In this document: positions 52,703-62,082 of the stretch, piece by piece
How positions within the stretch are numbered: the first letter of the stretch is position 1
Layout of the letters: every line of letters starts with the position of its first letter
Source: JBOFSQ01 sp051651625
GTDB lineage: Bacteria > Planctomycetota > Planctomycetia > Pirellulales > Thermoguttaceae
Assembly: GCA_051651625.1 (NCBI GenBank)
Contig: JBOFSQ010000015.1
Coordinates: 6,400 to 70,399, forward strand
Direction: 5' to 3'
Length of the DNA stretch: 64,000 nucleotides
Made by a program: the position numbers and the translations under genes
Notes under the pieces: generated by a model
The model's input: only the letters and a program-made list of their open reading frames with translations
Told to the model about the DNA's origin: nothing
Database searches by the model: none

Positions 52703-54451
52703 TCACGGCGCGACTTTCGCAACCGTTTCTGGCGAAACTTCACCGTCCCAAACGGCGACGCGGTAACGCAGTGTGAGCGGTTTTGACTTTTTGATCACGA
52801 GCGGTTCGCGGTGCAAGTCGAGAGTCGCTGAGATGTATGCGAACGATTTCCCGTCCTGCCCCATCGTGAACGCCAACATCGGACGCAGATTTTTCGCGCT
52901 ATCGAAAACCGCCACCGTCACCGGTTCGCCGTCGCACTTCGCGGTGTACGCCATCCACGAACACGGCGTTAACTGTTCATCGCCGCGAACAACTTCGCTC
53001 TTCGGTTTCTCGCCGTCGTGAAAAAATCGTCCGTCGCGATCCATCGACTCGACAAATCGCATGCCGAGTCCGAAATAGTGACCACCACCGCCGCCGAGTG
53101 TGATTGTGTCGGCAACCGGTGTGAGTGTCGTCTCCCAATCGAGAATCGTTACGCCGTCGCCGTCGGTGACGTGTACCGTTCGCGTTTCGTGCAAAACGGG
53201 TTTCGAGTCTGCCAAACACCAGTCGATTTGCGAGACGACTTTCGATGCGTCTGCGTCGAGTTTTCGTGTGACTTGCTGACCGCAATCGGGAGTCGTCTCG
53301 ATCCAGAAGTCGCACCCATCCGCAAAGATTGCGAACATTAGTGCGTGGTGATGAACGTGATCGGCTGGCGAGTCGCGGAGAATGTTTTTGCCCGACGGCG
53401 TTCGCAGTTCTTCGACATACGGCTTCTTCGGAACCGACTCGAAGCGATACGTTGCGAGTATTTTGCCGTTTTTACCTTGCAGCGGTGCGCGAACCGGTGT
53501 CGGCACAAAAAGCTGCTCCGACTTCGCGCCGCCGTCAACGATACGGAACAGCACGCCGCCGCTAACGGCGTAGAGTGTATGCCCTTTGCCATCGGGGTTT
53601 GTTCGTGTGACGACGCCGTTCCACGTTCGCTCTGCGTTAACATTTTGCCAAGTCTTCTTGTCGTACACATAACGAACGATGTGACCTTCAGCGTTGACAG
53701 CGTAGAGCGTTGCCGGATTTTGTTCGCCGTTCGCACCAAGCGTGAGACATACCGCCTTCTGCTGCATGTTCTCTACGGTCTTGTTTTGCACGATCCAAAG
53801 ATTTCCGGTCTTGTCGATCAGCACAATCTCGTCGCCCGCAGACGGCGTTACGTCGCCAGCGATGATCGCAACGGCTTCTTTTCCTTCGGCGACTTTCGAA
53901 TAGGTGTCCCACTTCGGCGAGTAGATGTAGACGTTCCCAGCGTCGATGACGGCGAAGTCGTCAGTCGTGCTGTTCCGTCTGAACCGACCAGCGGCTACCG
54001 CAGAAAACTGCCCCGCTATCGGAATCCAACCCTTCTCCATAACGTCGCGCGTCCAGCGGAACGACGCCCCCGAAAACGTACTGGCGACAACCGATGGATA
54101 CTTCTCATCGGACGTGCAGTAGCCTGTTGTGACTGTGCAAACGTTGTTCCCAAACGGACCGAGATGCTTCTTCTCTTTGAAGTCGTAGAGATGAAGTCCC
54201 TTGACGGATGTGTCGAGAAACGCAAGTTGGTCGTCGCCGGTTTCGAGAAGGTCGGCGGCGACGAGTTGCCCGACTTTTGTACCGGACGCGACTTCACTCA
54301 CCGTCGCGCCGTCGAATACTCGCACTGTTTGCGTGTCATCAATCCAAGCGACGCCGAACGAACCAGACGCCATGTTGCGCGTGGTGTTCTCGGCGGCAAA
54401 CAGTGTTGTGACAGAGAGAAGAAACGTCGTCACGAAAATGATGCGGTTCAT
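52703..54451 (-). CDS. Secreted protein with a PmoA/DUF6807 domain
   Basis: A 582-residue exported protein (signal MNRIIFVTTFLLSVTTLFA). The first 290 residues look like beta-propeller or VCBS-type repeats (VAADLLETGDDQLAFLD, AGDVTPSAGDEIVLIDKTGNLW). The C-terminal 280 residues match the PmoA/DUF6807 family (VEELRTPSGKNILRDSP, ADHVHHHALMFAI, GGGGHYFGLGMRF). Such domains occur with oxidoreductases in planctomycete sugar-type operons; the biochemical role is not known to me. It is the first gene of a tight minus-strand operon that continues to 49299. Confidence 0.82.
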   Translation of the reverse strand: MNRIIFVTTFLLSVTTLFAAENTTRNMASGSFGVAWIDDTQTVRVFDGATVSEVASGTKVGQLVAADLLETGDDQLAFLDTSVKGLHLYDFKEKKHLGPFGNNVCTVTTGYCTSDEKYPSVVASTFSGASFRWTRDVMEKGWIPIAGQFSAVAAGRFRRNSTTDDFAVIDAGNVYIYSPKWDTYSKVAEGKEAVAIIAGDVTPSAGDEIVLIDKTGNLWIVQNKTVENMQQKAVCLTLGANGEQNPATLYAVNAEGHIVRYVYDKKTWQNVNAERTWNGVVTRTNPDGKGHTLYAVSGGVLFRIVDGGAKSEQLFVPTPVRAPLQGKNGKILATYRFESVPKKPYVEELRTPSGKNILRDSPADHVHHHALMFAIFADGCDFWIETTPDCGQQVTRKLDADASKVVSQIDWCLADSKPVLHETRTVHVTDGDGVTILDWETTLTPVADTITLGGGGGHYFGLGMRFVESMDRDGRFFHDGEKPKSEVVRGDEQLTPCSWMAYTAKCDGEPVTVAVFDSAKNLRPMLAFTMGQDGKSFAYISATLDLHREPLVIKKSKPLTLRYRVAVWDGEVSPETVAKVAP

Positions 54452-54482
54452 TGGTGTACCTTTGCTGGAGTTTGGTGATCAG

Positions 54483-54798
54483 GTAACAGTTCACGAAATT
54501 GACCGTATTGGCATATTTGCCCCGACGGGGCAGCCATCTCAATAACCGGCGGTAAGTGCAGCCGCGATAGCGGCAAGCGCAACCGCCGGTGACGCGAATG
54601 AAAATCAGGTGCGTCTGTAGGACGCTACCAAAATGTTTGAGTCAATCGTGCTGTCGGTAGCGTCCTACAGACGCACGATTTTTAGGTTGTCGCTACCGTA
54701 AGCTGCGCGGAGTACCGCTTGCATACGGTTATTGAAATTGCTGCCCCGTCGGGGCAAAGACACCAACAGCAACGCTGCCAAAGCCCGTGAACGATTAC
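54483..54798. repeat. Palindromic intergenic element, copy B (inverted relative to copy A)
   Basis: Bounded by GTAACAGTTCACG (54483-54495) and CCGTGAACGATTAC (54785-54798), it repeats the parts of the element at 39754-40081 in the reverse orientation, including the GCGTCTGTAGGACGC arms and the CCCCGACGGGGC palindrome. Its end lies four bases from the stop of the neighbouring gene. No gene is present. Confidence 0.82.
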
Positions 54799-54802
54799 GA
54801 GA

Positions 54803-56053
54803 TCAGTTCATCACAATCGCTTGCTTTTCAAAGTCGAACATTGCGACTTTGTTTTGCATGTGCGACATAATTGCCATCGAGAGCGGTGCTTGAACGCGGA
54901 CGGCCATGTCGATTGGGCACATCGGTTTTTGCCGTGTCTTGACGCACTCCAGCAGGTTTCGCCAGAGCTTTGACGTGTCGCCCTGCCCCGCCCACGGAAT
55001 CACGATTTCCTTTTTCCCTTTGGCGAACGGCACGATTCGCACGCCGTATTCTTTGTCGGTGCCGCCTTGCAGCATCGCCCACGAGATTACGCCGTCGGTG
55101 CCGCGAATTTGTGTGTCGAGCGGGACGTGATTGGAGAGCGAGTTTGTCATCACGACTGTTGGGCCGTCGGCGTAGTCGGCGATGACGTTGCACTGGTCGG
55201 GTACTTCGCGGTTGTACTGAAAATTGCCACCGCCACCGAAGACACGTTCGGGGAAGTCAAGCTCCAGAACGCAGAAGATCGGCGTGAAGGTGTGGACGAG
55301 CAAATCGGTTGCGGGGCCGCCAGCGTAGTCCCAGAAGAGTCGCCACTGAAAGAATCGTGAGACCGAAAAATCTGCCTTCGGTGCGTCGCCGAGAAAACGT
55401 TCCCAGTTGAGATGGGGACCGGGTTTTGCGTTGGCATCGGGGATCGGCATTCGTTCGCCCCAGTCGCCACGACGAAAGAAGCTGCACTGAACGTGAACCG
55501 GCTTACCGATTATGCCATCTCGAATCAGTTCGATGATTTTTGGATAGTTATCATCGGCCATGTGTTGCGTACCGACTTGGACGAGCCGCCCTTTTTCTGT
55601 GGCCATTTGCTCGATCTTTTTCGCTAGGTCAAACTGGCTCCAATGAGTGAGTGGCTTTTCACAATAGACATCTTTGCCTGCGTTGATCGCGTCGATAGTC
55701 TGCGGAGCGTGGTGCCGGTCGGGTGAGGCGATGCAAACGACATCGACGTTTGGATCAGCAAGAAGTTCTTCGTGCGTGTCGTACATCTTTGCGCCGCCCG
55801 TCGCCTGCGACGCCGCAACCAGTCGCGGACGATACACGTCTTGAAAAGCGACAGGCTGTGCGACGCCCGCTTCTTTGAAACTGTTGACAATCCCAACGTG
55901 CGCACCGCTCCGCCCGCCAGTCCCGATGAACCCAACGCCGATACGGTCATTGGCTCCCTTCGCGGTTTGAGCTATAACATACGGTGACGCCACAGCCGTT
56001 GCAGCTATCGCCGCAGTTGTGTGAAGAAATTGTCGTCTGTTCGGTGTGGTCAT
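54803..56053 (-). CDS. Tat-exported Gfo/Idh/MocA-family oxidoreductase
   Basis: A 416-residue oxidoreductase with a Tat signal (NRRQFLHTTAAIAATAVASPYVIA). GVGFIGTGGRSGAHVG is the nucleotide loop and DVYCEKPLTHWSQF holds the EKP motif. The downstream GGPATDLLVHTFTPIFCVLEL fits the family. It is a different subgroup from the one at 51391. Ahead of it, ATG 56053 has CAGAGGAGTCACAG. It could be co-transcribed with the genes downstream, but the palindromic element lies between. The substrate is unknown. Confidence 0.9.
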   Translation of the reverse strand: MTTPNRRQFLHTTAAIAATAVASPYVIAQTAKGANDRIGVGFIGTGGRSGAHVGIVNSFKEAGVAQPVAFQDVYRPRLVAASQATGGAKMYDTHEELLADPNVDVVCIASPDRHHAPQTIDAINAGKDVYCEKPLTHWSQFDLAKKIEQMATEKGRLVQVGTQHMADDNYPKIIELIRDGIIGKPVHVQCSFFRRGDWGERMPIPDANAKPGPHLNWERFLGDAPKADFSVSRFFQWRLFWDYAGGPATDLLVHTFTPIFCVLELDFPERVFGGGGNFQYNREVPDQCNVIADYADGPTVVMTNSLSNHVPLDTQIRGTDGVISWAMLQGGTDKEYGVRIVPFAKGKKEIVIPWAGQGDTSKLWRNLLECVKTRQKPMCPIDMAVRVQAPLSMAIMSHMQNKVAMFDFEKQAIVMN

Positions 56054-56114
56054 CTGTGACTCCTCTGATAGTGGGTGGTGCGATAATCATACTGGCGCAC
56101 GAGCCAAAAGTGTG

Positions 56115-56300
56115 CGTTCACAGTTAATTTCGTCATTCCCGCGTACTCGGCGGGAACCTAGAGAACACGGCTAAAGCAAATACGATAGCGACATTCGCGC
56201 AAGCGAACCACAAAGCGTTTTCTCTAGGCCCCCGCCGAGTACGCGGGGGTGACGGAATCGTGGATTACACGAGTGAAGTTTGTGCGATTAACCGTGAACG
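56115..56300. repeat. Large palindrome bounded by CGTTCAC-type ends
   Basis: Ends CGTTCACAGTTAA (56115-56127) and TTAACCGTGAACG (56288-56300) are inverted copies. Inside, 56131-56254 is an almost perfect inverted repeat built on CCCGCGTACTCGGCGGG and CCTAGAGAA. It lies just after the stop of the module 5 lipoprotein gene (minus strand). A partial copy is at 63901-63953. Confidence 0.8.
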
Positions 56301-56313
56301 GTTTACCCCCAAT

Positions 56314-56745
56314 TTATGGCGTACTCTTCAAGGCAAAGTCCAAATCACGAAGCGAAGTCTTGGCATCGATCCGTAATTTCGACGACTCATTGTACTCTTT
56401 TGGGATGTATTGTACAGTCATCGTCTCCACTGGAGTCATGGAGTTTACCAGCATGGGGTTCGATTTTCGCTTCGTAATCTCTTCGTCAGTTGGCAGTCGT
56501 TCAGCCGTGATACTGACCATCATTGGAACTGGCGAAATACGCAACTGGTACTTGCCATCCTGAATGAGACCACTTGCAGACACGCCTGCATTGCCAACCG
56601 GCATGAATGAGATGACACCCGACTTCAACGGTGTACCATCGAGAGTGATCTCGCCTGACACCGCCACAAGACCATCGTTTGAGCAGCCAGTATATCCAAT
56701 CACAACAAACACCGACACCATGACCGCCAATATCCACCGTTGCAT
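56314..56745 (-). CDS. Small lipoprotein, module 5
   Basis: A 143-residue lipoprotein: signal MQRWILAVMVSVFVVIGYTGCS with a lipobox ending TGC. The mature part begins LVAVSGEITLDGTPLKSGVISFMP, the short transthyretin-like strand pattern of the module 1 lipoprotein, and GLIQDGKYQLRI follows. ATG 56745 has GAGGAGAATTTTG upstream. It follows the module 5 pilin-like gene by 52 bases on the same strand. Role unknown, inferred to work with the pilin-like partner. Confidence 0.8.
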   Translation of the reverse strand: MQRWILAVMVSVFVVIGYTGCSNDGLVAVSGEITLDGTPLKSGVISFMPVGNAGVSASGLIQDGKYQLRISPVPMMVSITAERLPTDEEITKRKSNPMLVNSMTPVETMTVQYIPKEYNESSKLRIDAKTSLRDLDFALKSTP

Positions 56746-56797
56746 CAAAATTCTCCTCGAAGGTTGTAAAGGTTCAACACATCCACATTGGATATGA

Positions 56798-57994
56798 TCA
56801 CGGAAGCGAAACACTTTCCCCACCGGTGCCTGTTGTTACGCATCGCCATGTGTGGAGGTTAACTGTATCGCTTATAAATCTCACTCCACCGTCTCCAATC
56901 GCGGCATTGACGCCACCAGAGTGAAAACTGCGTGCCGTGACTCGCTGGCTCAACTGATTCCCTGCCAGCATGCTGGTACATGTTGCCTTGCCACCACGTC
57001 CCACATCACCGGCATTCCAACACGTTTCATTGATGTCGGGTCCCAATGAATTTGGAGTATAGTATCCCGTAAAACCAGCTCCAATCGAGAGCATTGTGTC
57101 ACCATAACGAGTTCCATTTGGATTGTTCACTGAAGGCGTTATTTCAGCAAAAAAGATGGTGTTACTCAACCCGTCACGGATTGTACTAAACGATGTGAAT
57201 GTGTCCAGCCCAAACGGTGCGCCACGCACAGCATAAGTAAATGTTGGTGGTGTGGTAGCGGGAGGCCACGCCAAATCTTGATATGGCCAAGGTGCATAAG
57301 CCGCCAACGAGAAATTGTAGTCGTTCGGTCCGAAGTTAGCCGCATAGTTGTGGCGATAGCGCGACCATTCTGGCTGCGTTGCGACTGCTGGTTCTAGTGA
57401 AGGCTGCCCTGAACTCGGGCAAACAAGATAAGAGATTTTGGATCGCATGTAGTCCCTACATGGATAGACCGTTGTACCATCAATTTTGACATCACACGCA
57501 TTACAAGCCCAAGGAGAAATCGACGCATCATCTTTGTATGAACCAGCAGCAATTCCTTCATAGAGAGAGGTCGTTTCACAGTAGGGAAGAATCCGCATTT
57601 CCCAAGAAGGTGAGAACCAATTCCACCATTTATTCGGCGCAACAATGCCCGCTGGCGGAAGCCCGCCGAGGACATCGTGATAATTATGCACACTCAAGGC
57701 TATCTGCTTGAGATTGTTCGTACACTGCATCCTTCTTGCCGCTTCGCGCGCCGCTTGGACTGCGGGGAGAAGTAGCGCGACCAAGACACCGATGATCGCA
57801 ATCACCACCAGCAGTTCAACGAGCGTGAAACCGCGGAGGCGATTTCGAAAAACGCTGCCACGCCCAAGGCGGCAAAGTCCCCCCCCCCCCCCCATCTTAA
57901 CGCACATCGCGTCGCAGAAAGCGTACAGCACGCCGTACATTGCTCCGAACACAAATTCCAAACCACAAACCAGCTTCGTCAAAACATTGTCCAT
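56798..57994 (-). CDS. DUF1559 pilin-like protein, module 5, poly-G run in frame
   Basis: A 398-residue protein starting at ATG 57994, behind CAGAGGAGACAGG. The N-terminal extension MDNVLTKLVCGLEFVFGAMY has diverged from the other four but keeps VKM before the glycine run. That run is coded by 15 G (57893-57879) in frame. The prepilin motif RLRGFTLVELLVVIAIIGVLVA follows, then a DUF1559 domain with H-X9-DG (HSGGVNAAIGDG). It is on the opposite strand and 18 kb from the other modules. An AraC regulator is divergent from it, so that regulator may control this module. Confidence 0.9.
   Translation of the reverse strand: MDNVLTKLVCGLEFVFGAMYGVLYAFCDAMCVKMGGGGGLCRLGRGSVFRNRLRGFTLVELLVVIAIIGVLVALLLPAVQAAREAARRMQCTNNLKQIALSVHNYHDVLGGLPPAGIVAPNKWWNWFSPSWEMRILPYCETTSLYEGIAAGSYKDDASISPWACNACDVKIDGTTVYPCRDYMRSKISYLVCPSSGQPSLEPAVATQPEWSRYRHNYAANFGPNDYNFSLAAYAPWPYQDLAWPPATTPPTFTYAVRGAPFGLDTFTSFSTIRDGLSNTIFFAEITPSVNNPNGTRYGDTMLSIGAGFTGYYTPNSLGPDINETCWNAGDVGRGGKATCTSMLAGNQLSQRVTARSFHSGGVNAAIGDGGVRFISDTVNLHTWRCVTTGTGGESVSLP
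57879..57893 (-). repeat. Poly-G run (15 G on the minus strand), module 5
   Basis: Fifteen uninterrupted C on the plus strand. This is the longest of the five runs. The sequence after it can fold only as an imperfect hairpin (TGCCGCC...GGCGTGGCA). Confidence 0.85.
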
Positions 57995-58067
57995 TGCCTG
58001 TCTCCTCTGTGAAAATGAAGCCCTGAAACAAAACGTCGTCCGAAATCACGAACGAGCGACTGGGGGC

Positions 58068-58073
58068 AGTATA
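58068..58073 (-). promoter_or_regulatory. Candidate -10 box of module 5
   Basis: TATACT on the minus strand, about 75 bases before the module 5 ATG. No good -35 box precedes it, which would fit activator dependence, for example on the divergent AraC protein. Confidence 0.4.
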
Positions 58074-58252
58074 ACCGATTGAGCCAAGCGAGTCTTTCAC
58101 TTTTCACCGACAAGCGGATTTTGAACAAAAGAAAATCGGCGGGCAATCCCCCTTCTTGCCACTTCCCAAATCGTGCAATGCGGTTACACTTCCGAACTGA
58201 TGGACGCAATCCGCAACCGCAAATGTTGTGAGACGTAACAGAGGGAATAGCG

Positions 58253-59308
58253 ATGCGACAGCACACACCGCAATATCGTTCCGAAACTGAGGCGTACACT
58301 GCCGATAGCTGTGTTCCACTACGAGATGCTGCACAGCGAGGTGCAATAACATTGCATAATCTCGTTCACGATCACTATCCGGGCGACATTCTCCCACGCA
58401 ATACGTTACCCGGACTTCTTTCTGTCGGTTACTGGAGTGCCGAGAAACCGCAAGACTGGGGACTCGATTGGCATCGCAACGAAGGACTAGAGTTAACGTA
58501 CCTCAAAAACGGAAGCGAAACTTTTCACACCGTTAGCGGTTCGCACGTCTTGCGTCCGAATGATTTTGCGATCTGCGGTCCGTGGCAGCGGCATCGGCTT
58601 GGAGACCCCAACATCGGTGTCGGGACGCTGCAATGGATCATTCTCGATCAGCGCATCCGAAACGCATCGCAGCAGTGGTCTTATCCCAACTGGATTTTGC
58701 TCACCAAAGACGACCGCGACGAACTCACAAACGCTCTCCTCTACAACCCAACTCCAGTTTATCCCGCCACCGCAAAAATGACGCAGTGTTGGGAACAGCT
58801 CTATCGGGCAGTCCGCGACAACCAGCAAACCAGTCACGTCTCAACAATCGCCATCGTCATCAACGAACTTCTGCTCGCACTACTCCAGCACTTTCGCACA
58901 CACTCAGCCGAAGCCAAACCGCAAGACGTACCGCAACTTCCACCAGCTCAGCGCGCAGTGCGACTCTTTCTCGACGAACTACAAAAGACCCCGACTCTGC
59001 TTGAGTATCCGTGGTCTATCGAAAAAATGGCGCGGCGGTGCCACATGAGTACGTCGCGGTTTACGTTGTGCTGTCGGCAACTGACAAATCTCTCGCCAGT
59101 GGGATTTCTGAATCAATGTCGCGTGAAAGAAGCGATGCGGTTGATGAACGAATCGCCGAGCAAAACCATCACCACCGTGGCAATGGAATGTGGATTTACA
59201 ACCAGTCAATACTTCGCCACCGTCTTCAAAAAAGTCACTGGGCAAACGCCAAAAGAGTTTCTGGCCGCAACGCGGCTGGTGAACGCGAAATCCCCCCCAA
59301 CAACGTAG
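58253..59308 (+). CDS. AraC-family transcription regulator
   Basis: A 351-residue regulator. The N-terminal 180 residues form a cupin-like sensor (HRNEGLELTYLKNGSETFHTV, LRPNDFAICGPWQRH). The C-terminal 110 residues hold two helix-turn-helix units (WSIEKMARRCHMSTSRFTLCCRQ and TITTVAMECGFTTSQYFATVFKKVTGQTPKEF), the AraC signature. It probably senses a sugar-type ligand. GAGGGAATAGCG precedes ATG 58253. It is divergent from module 5 and upstream of yggS, whose ATG touches its stop. Confidence 0.93.
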   Translation: MRQHTPQYRSETEAYTADSCVPLRDAAQRGAITLHNLVHDHYPGDILPRNTLPGLLSVGYWSAEKPQDWGLDWHRNEGLELTYLKNGSETFHTVSGSHVLRPNDFAICGPWQRHRLGDPNIGVGTLQWIILDQRIRNASQQWSYPNWILLTKDDRDELTNALLYNPTPVYPATAKMTQCWEQLYRAVRDNQQTSHVSTIAIVINELLLALLQHFRTHSAEAKPQDVPQLPPAQRAVRLFLDELQKTPTLLEYPWSIEKMARRCHMSTSRFTLCCRQLTNLSPVGFLNQCRVKEAMRLMNESPSKTITTVAMECGFTTSQYFATVFKKVTGQTPKEFLAATRLVNAKSPPTT

Positions 59309-60025
59309 ATGAACTCTCCAGAACCGTTCACGTTTCTCAATCACCAAACCATCGCCAACCGCGTCAACGTTGTGCGCGAACGCATTGCCGATGCGCTATC
59401 GCGTTCGGGGCGAAGTGGTGATGAGGTCACGCTCGTTGCCGTCACGAAGTATGCGCAGGTGAACGACGAAACGCTGCGTCAACTTTACGACGTCGGTTGC
59501 CGCGACTTTGGTGAGAGTCGTCCGCAACAGCTTGTCGAGAAGGCGAGTCGCGTCACGTTCGCAGACGCGCGATGGCACCAGATCGGGTCGCTTCAAAAGA
59601 ACAAAGTTCGCAAACTGCTCCCGCACGCATCGCTCATTCACTCCGTTGATTCACTCGCACTGGCCGAAGCGATTAATCGAATCGCTTCCGAAGAATGTCT
59701 TGATACCGTCGCGGTTTTGCTTGAAGTGAACGTTTCAGGTGACGCCACCAAAGGCGGATTTGCGTTAACCGATTTGGAGAAGCAATGGGAATCGCTGATC
59801 GCCCTGCCCCGTTTGCGAATCGACGGAATGATGAGTATGTCGGGACTAGATGCGACGCCGGCAGAAATACGGTGGCAGTTTTCGGAAACGCGCGAACTCC
59901 GTGACCGCCTCCGCTCCGCAACTACGCCACTCACCACACTCTCAATGGGGATGAGCGACGACTTTGAAATCGCAATCGCCGAAGGAAGCACAATGGTCAG
60001 AATCGGTTCGCTACTCTTTGGGTGA
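59309..60025 (+). CDS. yggS: YggS/PLPBP-family pyridoxal phosphate-binding protein
   Basis: A 238-residue protein of the PLP homeostasis family. LVAVTKYAQVNDETLRQLYDVGCRDFGESR contains the PLP lysine in VTKY. WHQIGSLQKNKVRKLL, EVNVSGDATKGGF, and the C-terminal LSMGMSDDFEIAIAEGSTMVRIGSLLFG are all typical. It controls intracellular PLP levels rather than catalysing a known reaction. The start directly abuts the AraC stop. Its last 15 bases overlap the convergent gene at 60011. Confidence 0.95.
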   Translation: MNSPEPFTFLNHQTIANRVNVVRERIADALSRSGRSGDEVTLVAVTKYAQVNDETLRQLYDVGCRDFGESRPQQLVEKASRVTFADARWHQIGSLQKNKVRKLLPHASLIHSVDSLALAEAINRIASEECLDTVAVLLEVNVSGDATKGGFALTDLEKQWESLIALPRLRIDGMMSMSGLDATPAEIRWQFSETRELRDRLRSATTPLTTLSMGMSDDFEIAIAEGSTMVRIGSLLFG

Positions 60026-61021
60026 AGATTCGGACTCCACGTTCTTTGCGTTTGCGCGTGGGAATCCGCGGCGTGGTTTGGCGTCTTCGGGTGTACCCTG
60101 CCCGGGTTGCCACGAGTCGGGGCCGGGGCGGTACTCTTCATCGACATTGACACGCCCACGAAGTTGTCGCGGAAGCGGCGGCAAGTACGACGGACGGTTC
60201 GCCATTAGCCGAACAGCAAGCGTCTTCTGTTCCTCGGTCAAGAACGGGCGAATCGCATCGCCAACTTTCACCCCCGACGCAAACACCTTCGCCTCAAGTG
60301 CCTGCGCCTCAAGACGCAATTTGTCGCGGTCTTCCTGCGACATATTCGGCCCGCCCAAAGAAACCGCCTTTTCCGCAAGTCGCAGCCCTTCTTCCATCAG
60401 TTCGATCCGCTCCTTTTCGAGCGAGTCCATCGTTGCGGTGATTTTTTTACGCTGGTCGTCGGTGAGGTTGAGTGCTTCGAGGGTGTCGGGGTTGGCGATT
60501 GGTGAATCGAGTCCACCGATACTTTGGAAAACCAGCGTCCGCGACTTTTGAAGCTGTTCCGGTGTCGCAACAGACTGAATGCGGTTGGTGAAACTTTTGA
60601 TTTCACCGGAAAGGTCTTGCTCGATCTTGGCGGCGTCTTCGGGAGTCATCTTCTGAAACCGCAATACATACTGGCTCCCCTTGAGAAGAACTTGTGCATT
60701 GATTTCGTCGCGGATCGTTTTAAGCTGTCCGACCTGCTCGTCGGACAAGCCGAGGTCTTTGCGAACACGTTCATCGTTGACTGCGGCCATAAGCGGGATG
60801 TTGTTGCTGCCCCCCGTCGCCGCCGATTTAATCACACTGCGACCGATGATGCTCACCGTTCCCGCTGGCGGCATCTTTCCGCCAAACGGATCGGGCGGAC
60901 GACGCGTGTTCCGCGGCGGTGAATCGGGGTTCTGCGCTACCGCGTTGCCACAGAACAGATCGCAGCCAAAGAAGACCGCGACAAGAAGCAGACCAACCGA
61001 CACACTGCGAAACTTTGTCAT
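60011..61021 (-). CDS. Secreted protein with LTxxQ-type helical repeats
   Basis: A 336-residue exported protein (signal MTKFRSVSVGLLLVAVFFGCDLFCGNAVA). Three segments resemble the LTxxQ motif of Spy/CpxP-like periplasmic helical proteins: LGLSDEQVGQLKTIRDEI, LNLTDDQRKKITATMDSL and FLTEEQKTLAVRL. The N- and C-terminal tails are proline-rich and probably disordered. Similar proteins are widespread in planctomycetes; the role is unknown, possibly periplasmic chaperoning. It overlaps yggS tail to tail by 15 bases. Confidence 0.75.
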   Translation of the reverse strand: MTKFRSVSVGLLLVAVFFGCDLFCGNAVAQNPDSPPRNTRRPPDPFGGKMPPAGTVSIIGRSVIKSAATGGSNNIPLMAAVNDERVRKDLGLSDEQVGQLKTIRDEINAQVLLKGSQYVLRFQKMTPEDAAKIEQDLSGEIKSFTNRIQSVATPEQLQKSRTLVFQSIGGLDSPIANPDTLEALNLTDDQRKKITATMDSLEKERIELMEEGLRLAEKAVSLGGPNMSQEDRDKLRLEAQALEAKVFASGVKVGDAIRPFLTEEQKTLAVRLMANRPSYLPPLPRQLRGRVNVDEEYRPGPDSWQPGQGTPEDAKPRRGFPRANAKNVESESSPKE

Positions 61022-61077
61022 ACAAAACCTCGTGATTTTAGGGGCCGTGAAACCGAAACGACACGCCGCAAGACGCT

Positions 61078-61611
61078 CTACGCAGTGGGAATGTTACACC
61101 GGCCTCGCGCACACCAGCAGCGGGCGACCAGAATCAGGCCGCCGATTCCACCGAGAATATAGGCGGATTCGTGTGCCCACATGTCGAAGAGAAACGCGGC
61201 GTGACGCTCCGGCGCGACCGCGTCTGCGAGAGGTGGTAAGAGCCACACCCAGCCAAGCCGTCCACTCACATAACCGACACATCCAAGCAACATCGCCGCA
61301 ATGTAAACCACCACGAGCAGGCACACAACTGGACGGACAACGTGTGCCAGTGTGAGCGGTTGTTTGCGTCCGAATCGACACGCTATCGCAAGCGGTACGC
61401 CCAAGAGCAAACCGAACCACCACGTCGCAACAAAACCCCAAACGAGAGCCAACACCAGCGGCGAATCAGTCTGAATGATAACGGGGTGCGCTGGCGGCAA
61501 GAAATACTCGCGGCAGATATGCGCCGTCACCAAATCGTGTGACCATCCGTAAACACACGCCGCCGCAACACAAAAGAAAACGATCTTGAGCGATTCCATT
61601 GGGGATGTCAT
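61078..61611 (-). CDS. Integral membrane protein of unknown function
   Basis: A 177-residue protein with four or five hydrophobic segments (IVFFCVAAACVYGW, LVLALVWGFVATWWFGLLLGVPLAIAC, VVCLLVVVYIAAMLLGCVGYV, SAYILGGIGGLILVARCW). I do not recognise a family. The in-frame extension to 61764 crosses a dispersed palindromic repeat and is rejected, so ATG 61611 or 61599 is the likely start. It lies 56 bases after the neighbour at 61021 on the same strand. Confidence 0.6.
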   Translation of the reverse strand: MTSPMESLKIVFFCVAAACVYGWSHDLVTAHICREYFLPPAHPVIIQTDSPLVLALVWGFVATWWFGLLLGVPLAIACRFGRKQPLTLAHVVRPVVCLLVVVYIAAMLLGCVGYVSGRLGWVWLLPPLADAVAPERHAAFLFDMWAHESAYILGGIGGLILVARCWCARGRCNIPTA

Positions 61612-62082
61612 TTCTCTGAACGTTGTATACTGTGCACCGCCATTGGCCTGATATTTTCGATTCGCTCTACTTCTTTTTGTTGCACCACGGAGACACGGAG
61701 AGCACAGAGAAGACAAATGCTCTCCGTGCCCTCTGTGTCTCCGTGGTAAAATTCCGAACGTCAACTTTGTGACGTGATGTAGTATAACGGTTCACGCTCT
61801 ATTCCGCCATTCCCGCGAAAGCGGGAATCCATCCAGAAGCATGCGTGTTGACGTCGTGCATTGACAAAACCACGTCGCTAGTTCGCGGGCCATGATACAG
61901 CGTTTGTGATTGTCGCCAAGTCCCTGCCGCGCGAGGTGAGACGATGGAGAAGTCACAAACCGTGTGCGGAGGGCTAGAAGTCGTGGAAAAATCGGGTAGA
62001 CTGGGCGACCCTCCGCACGTCCGCCGTGCTGTGTGTGGAAACAACGCGCGGAGACAAACCGATCACCCTTGGAGTTTTTTTG
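61612..62082. repeat. Gene-free stretch with two palindromic repeats
   Basis: At about 61684-61755 an inverted repeat built on CCACGGAGACACGGAGAG and its inverse looks like a dispersed element. At 61809-61828, ATTCCCGC-GAAA-GCGGGAAT is a perfect hairpin with a GAAA loop. AACGGTTCACG at about 61785 matches the GTAACCGTTCACG end family. No gene is seen. Confidence 0.6.
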
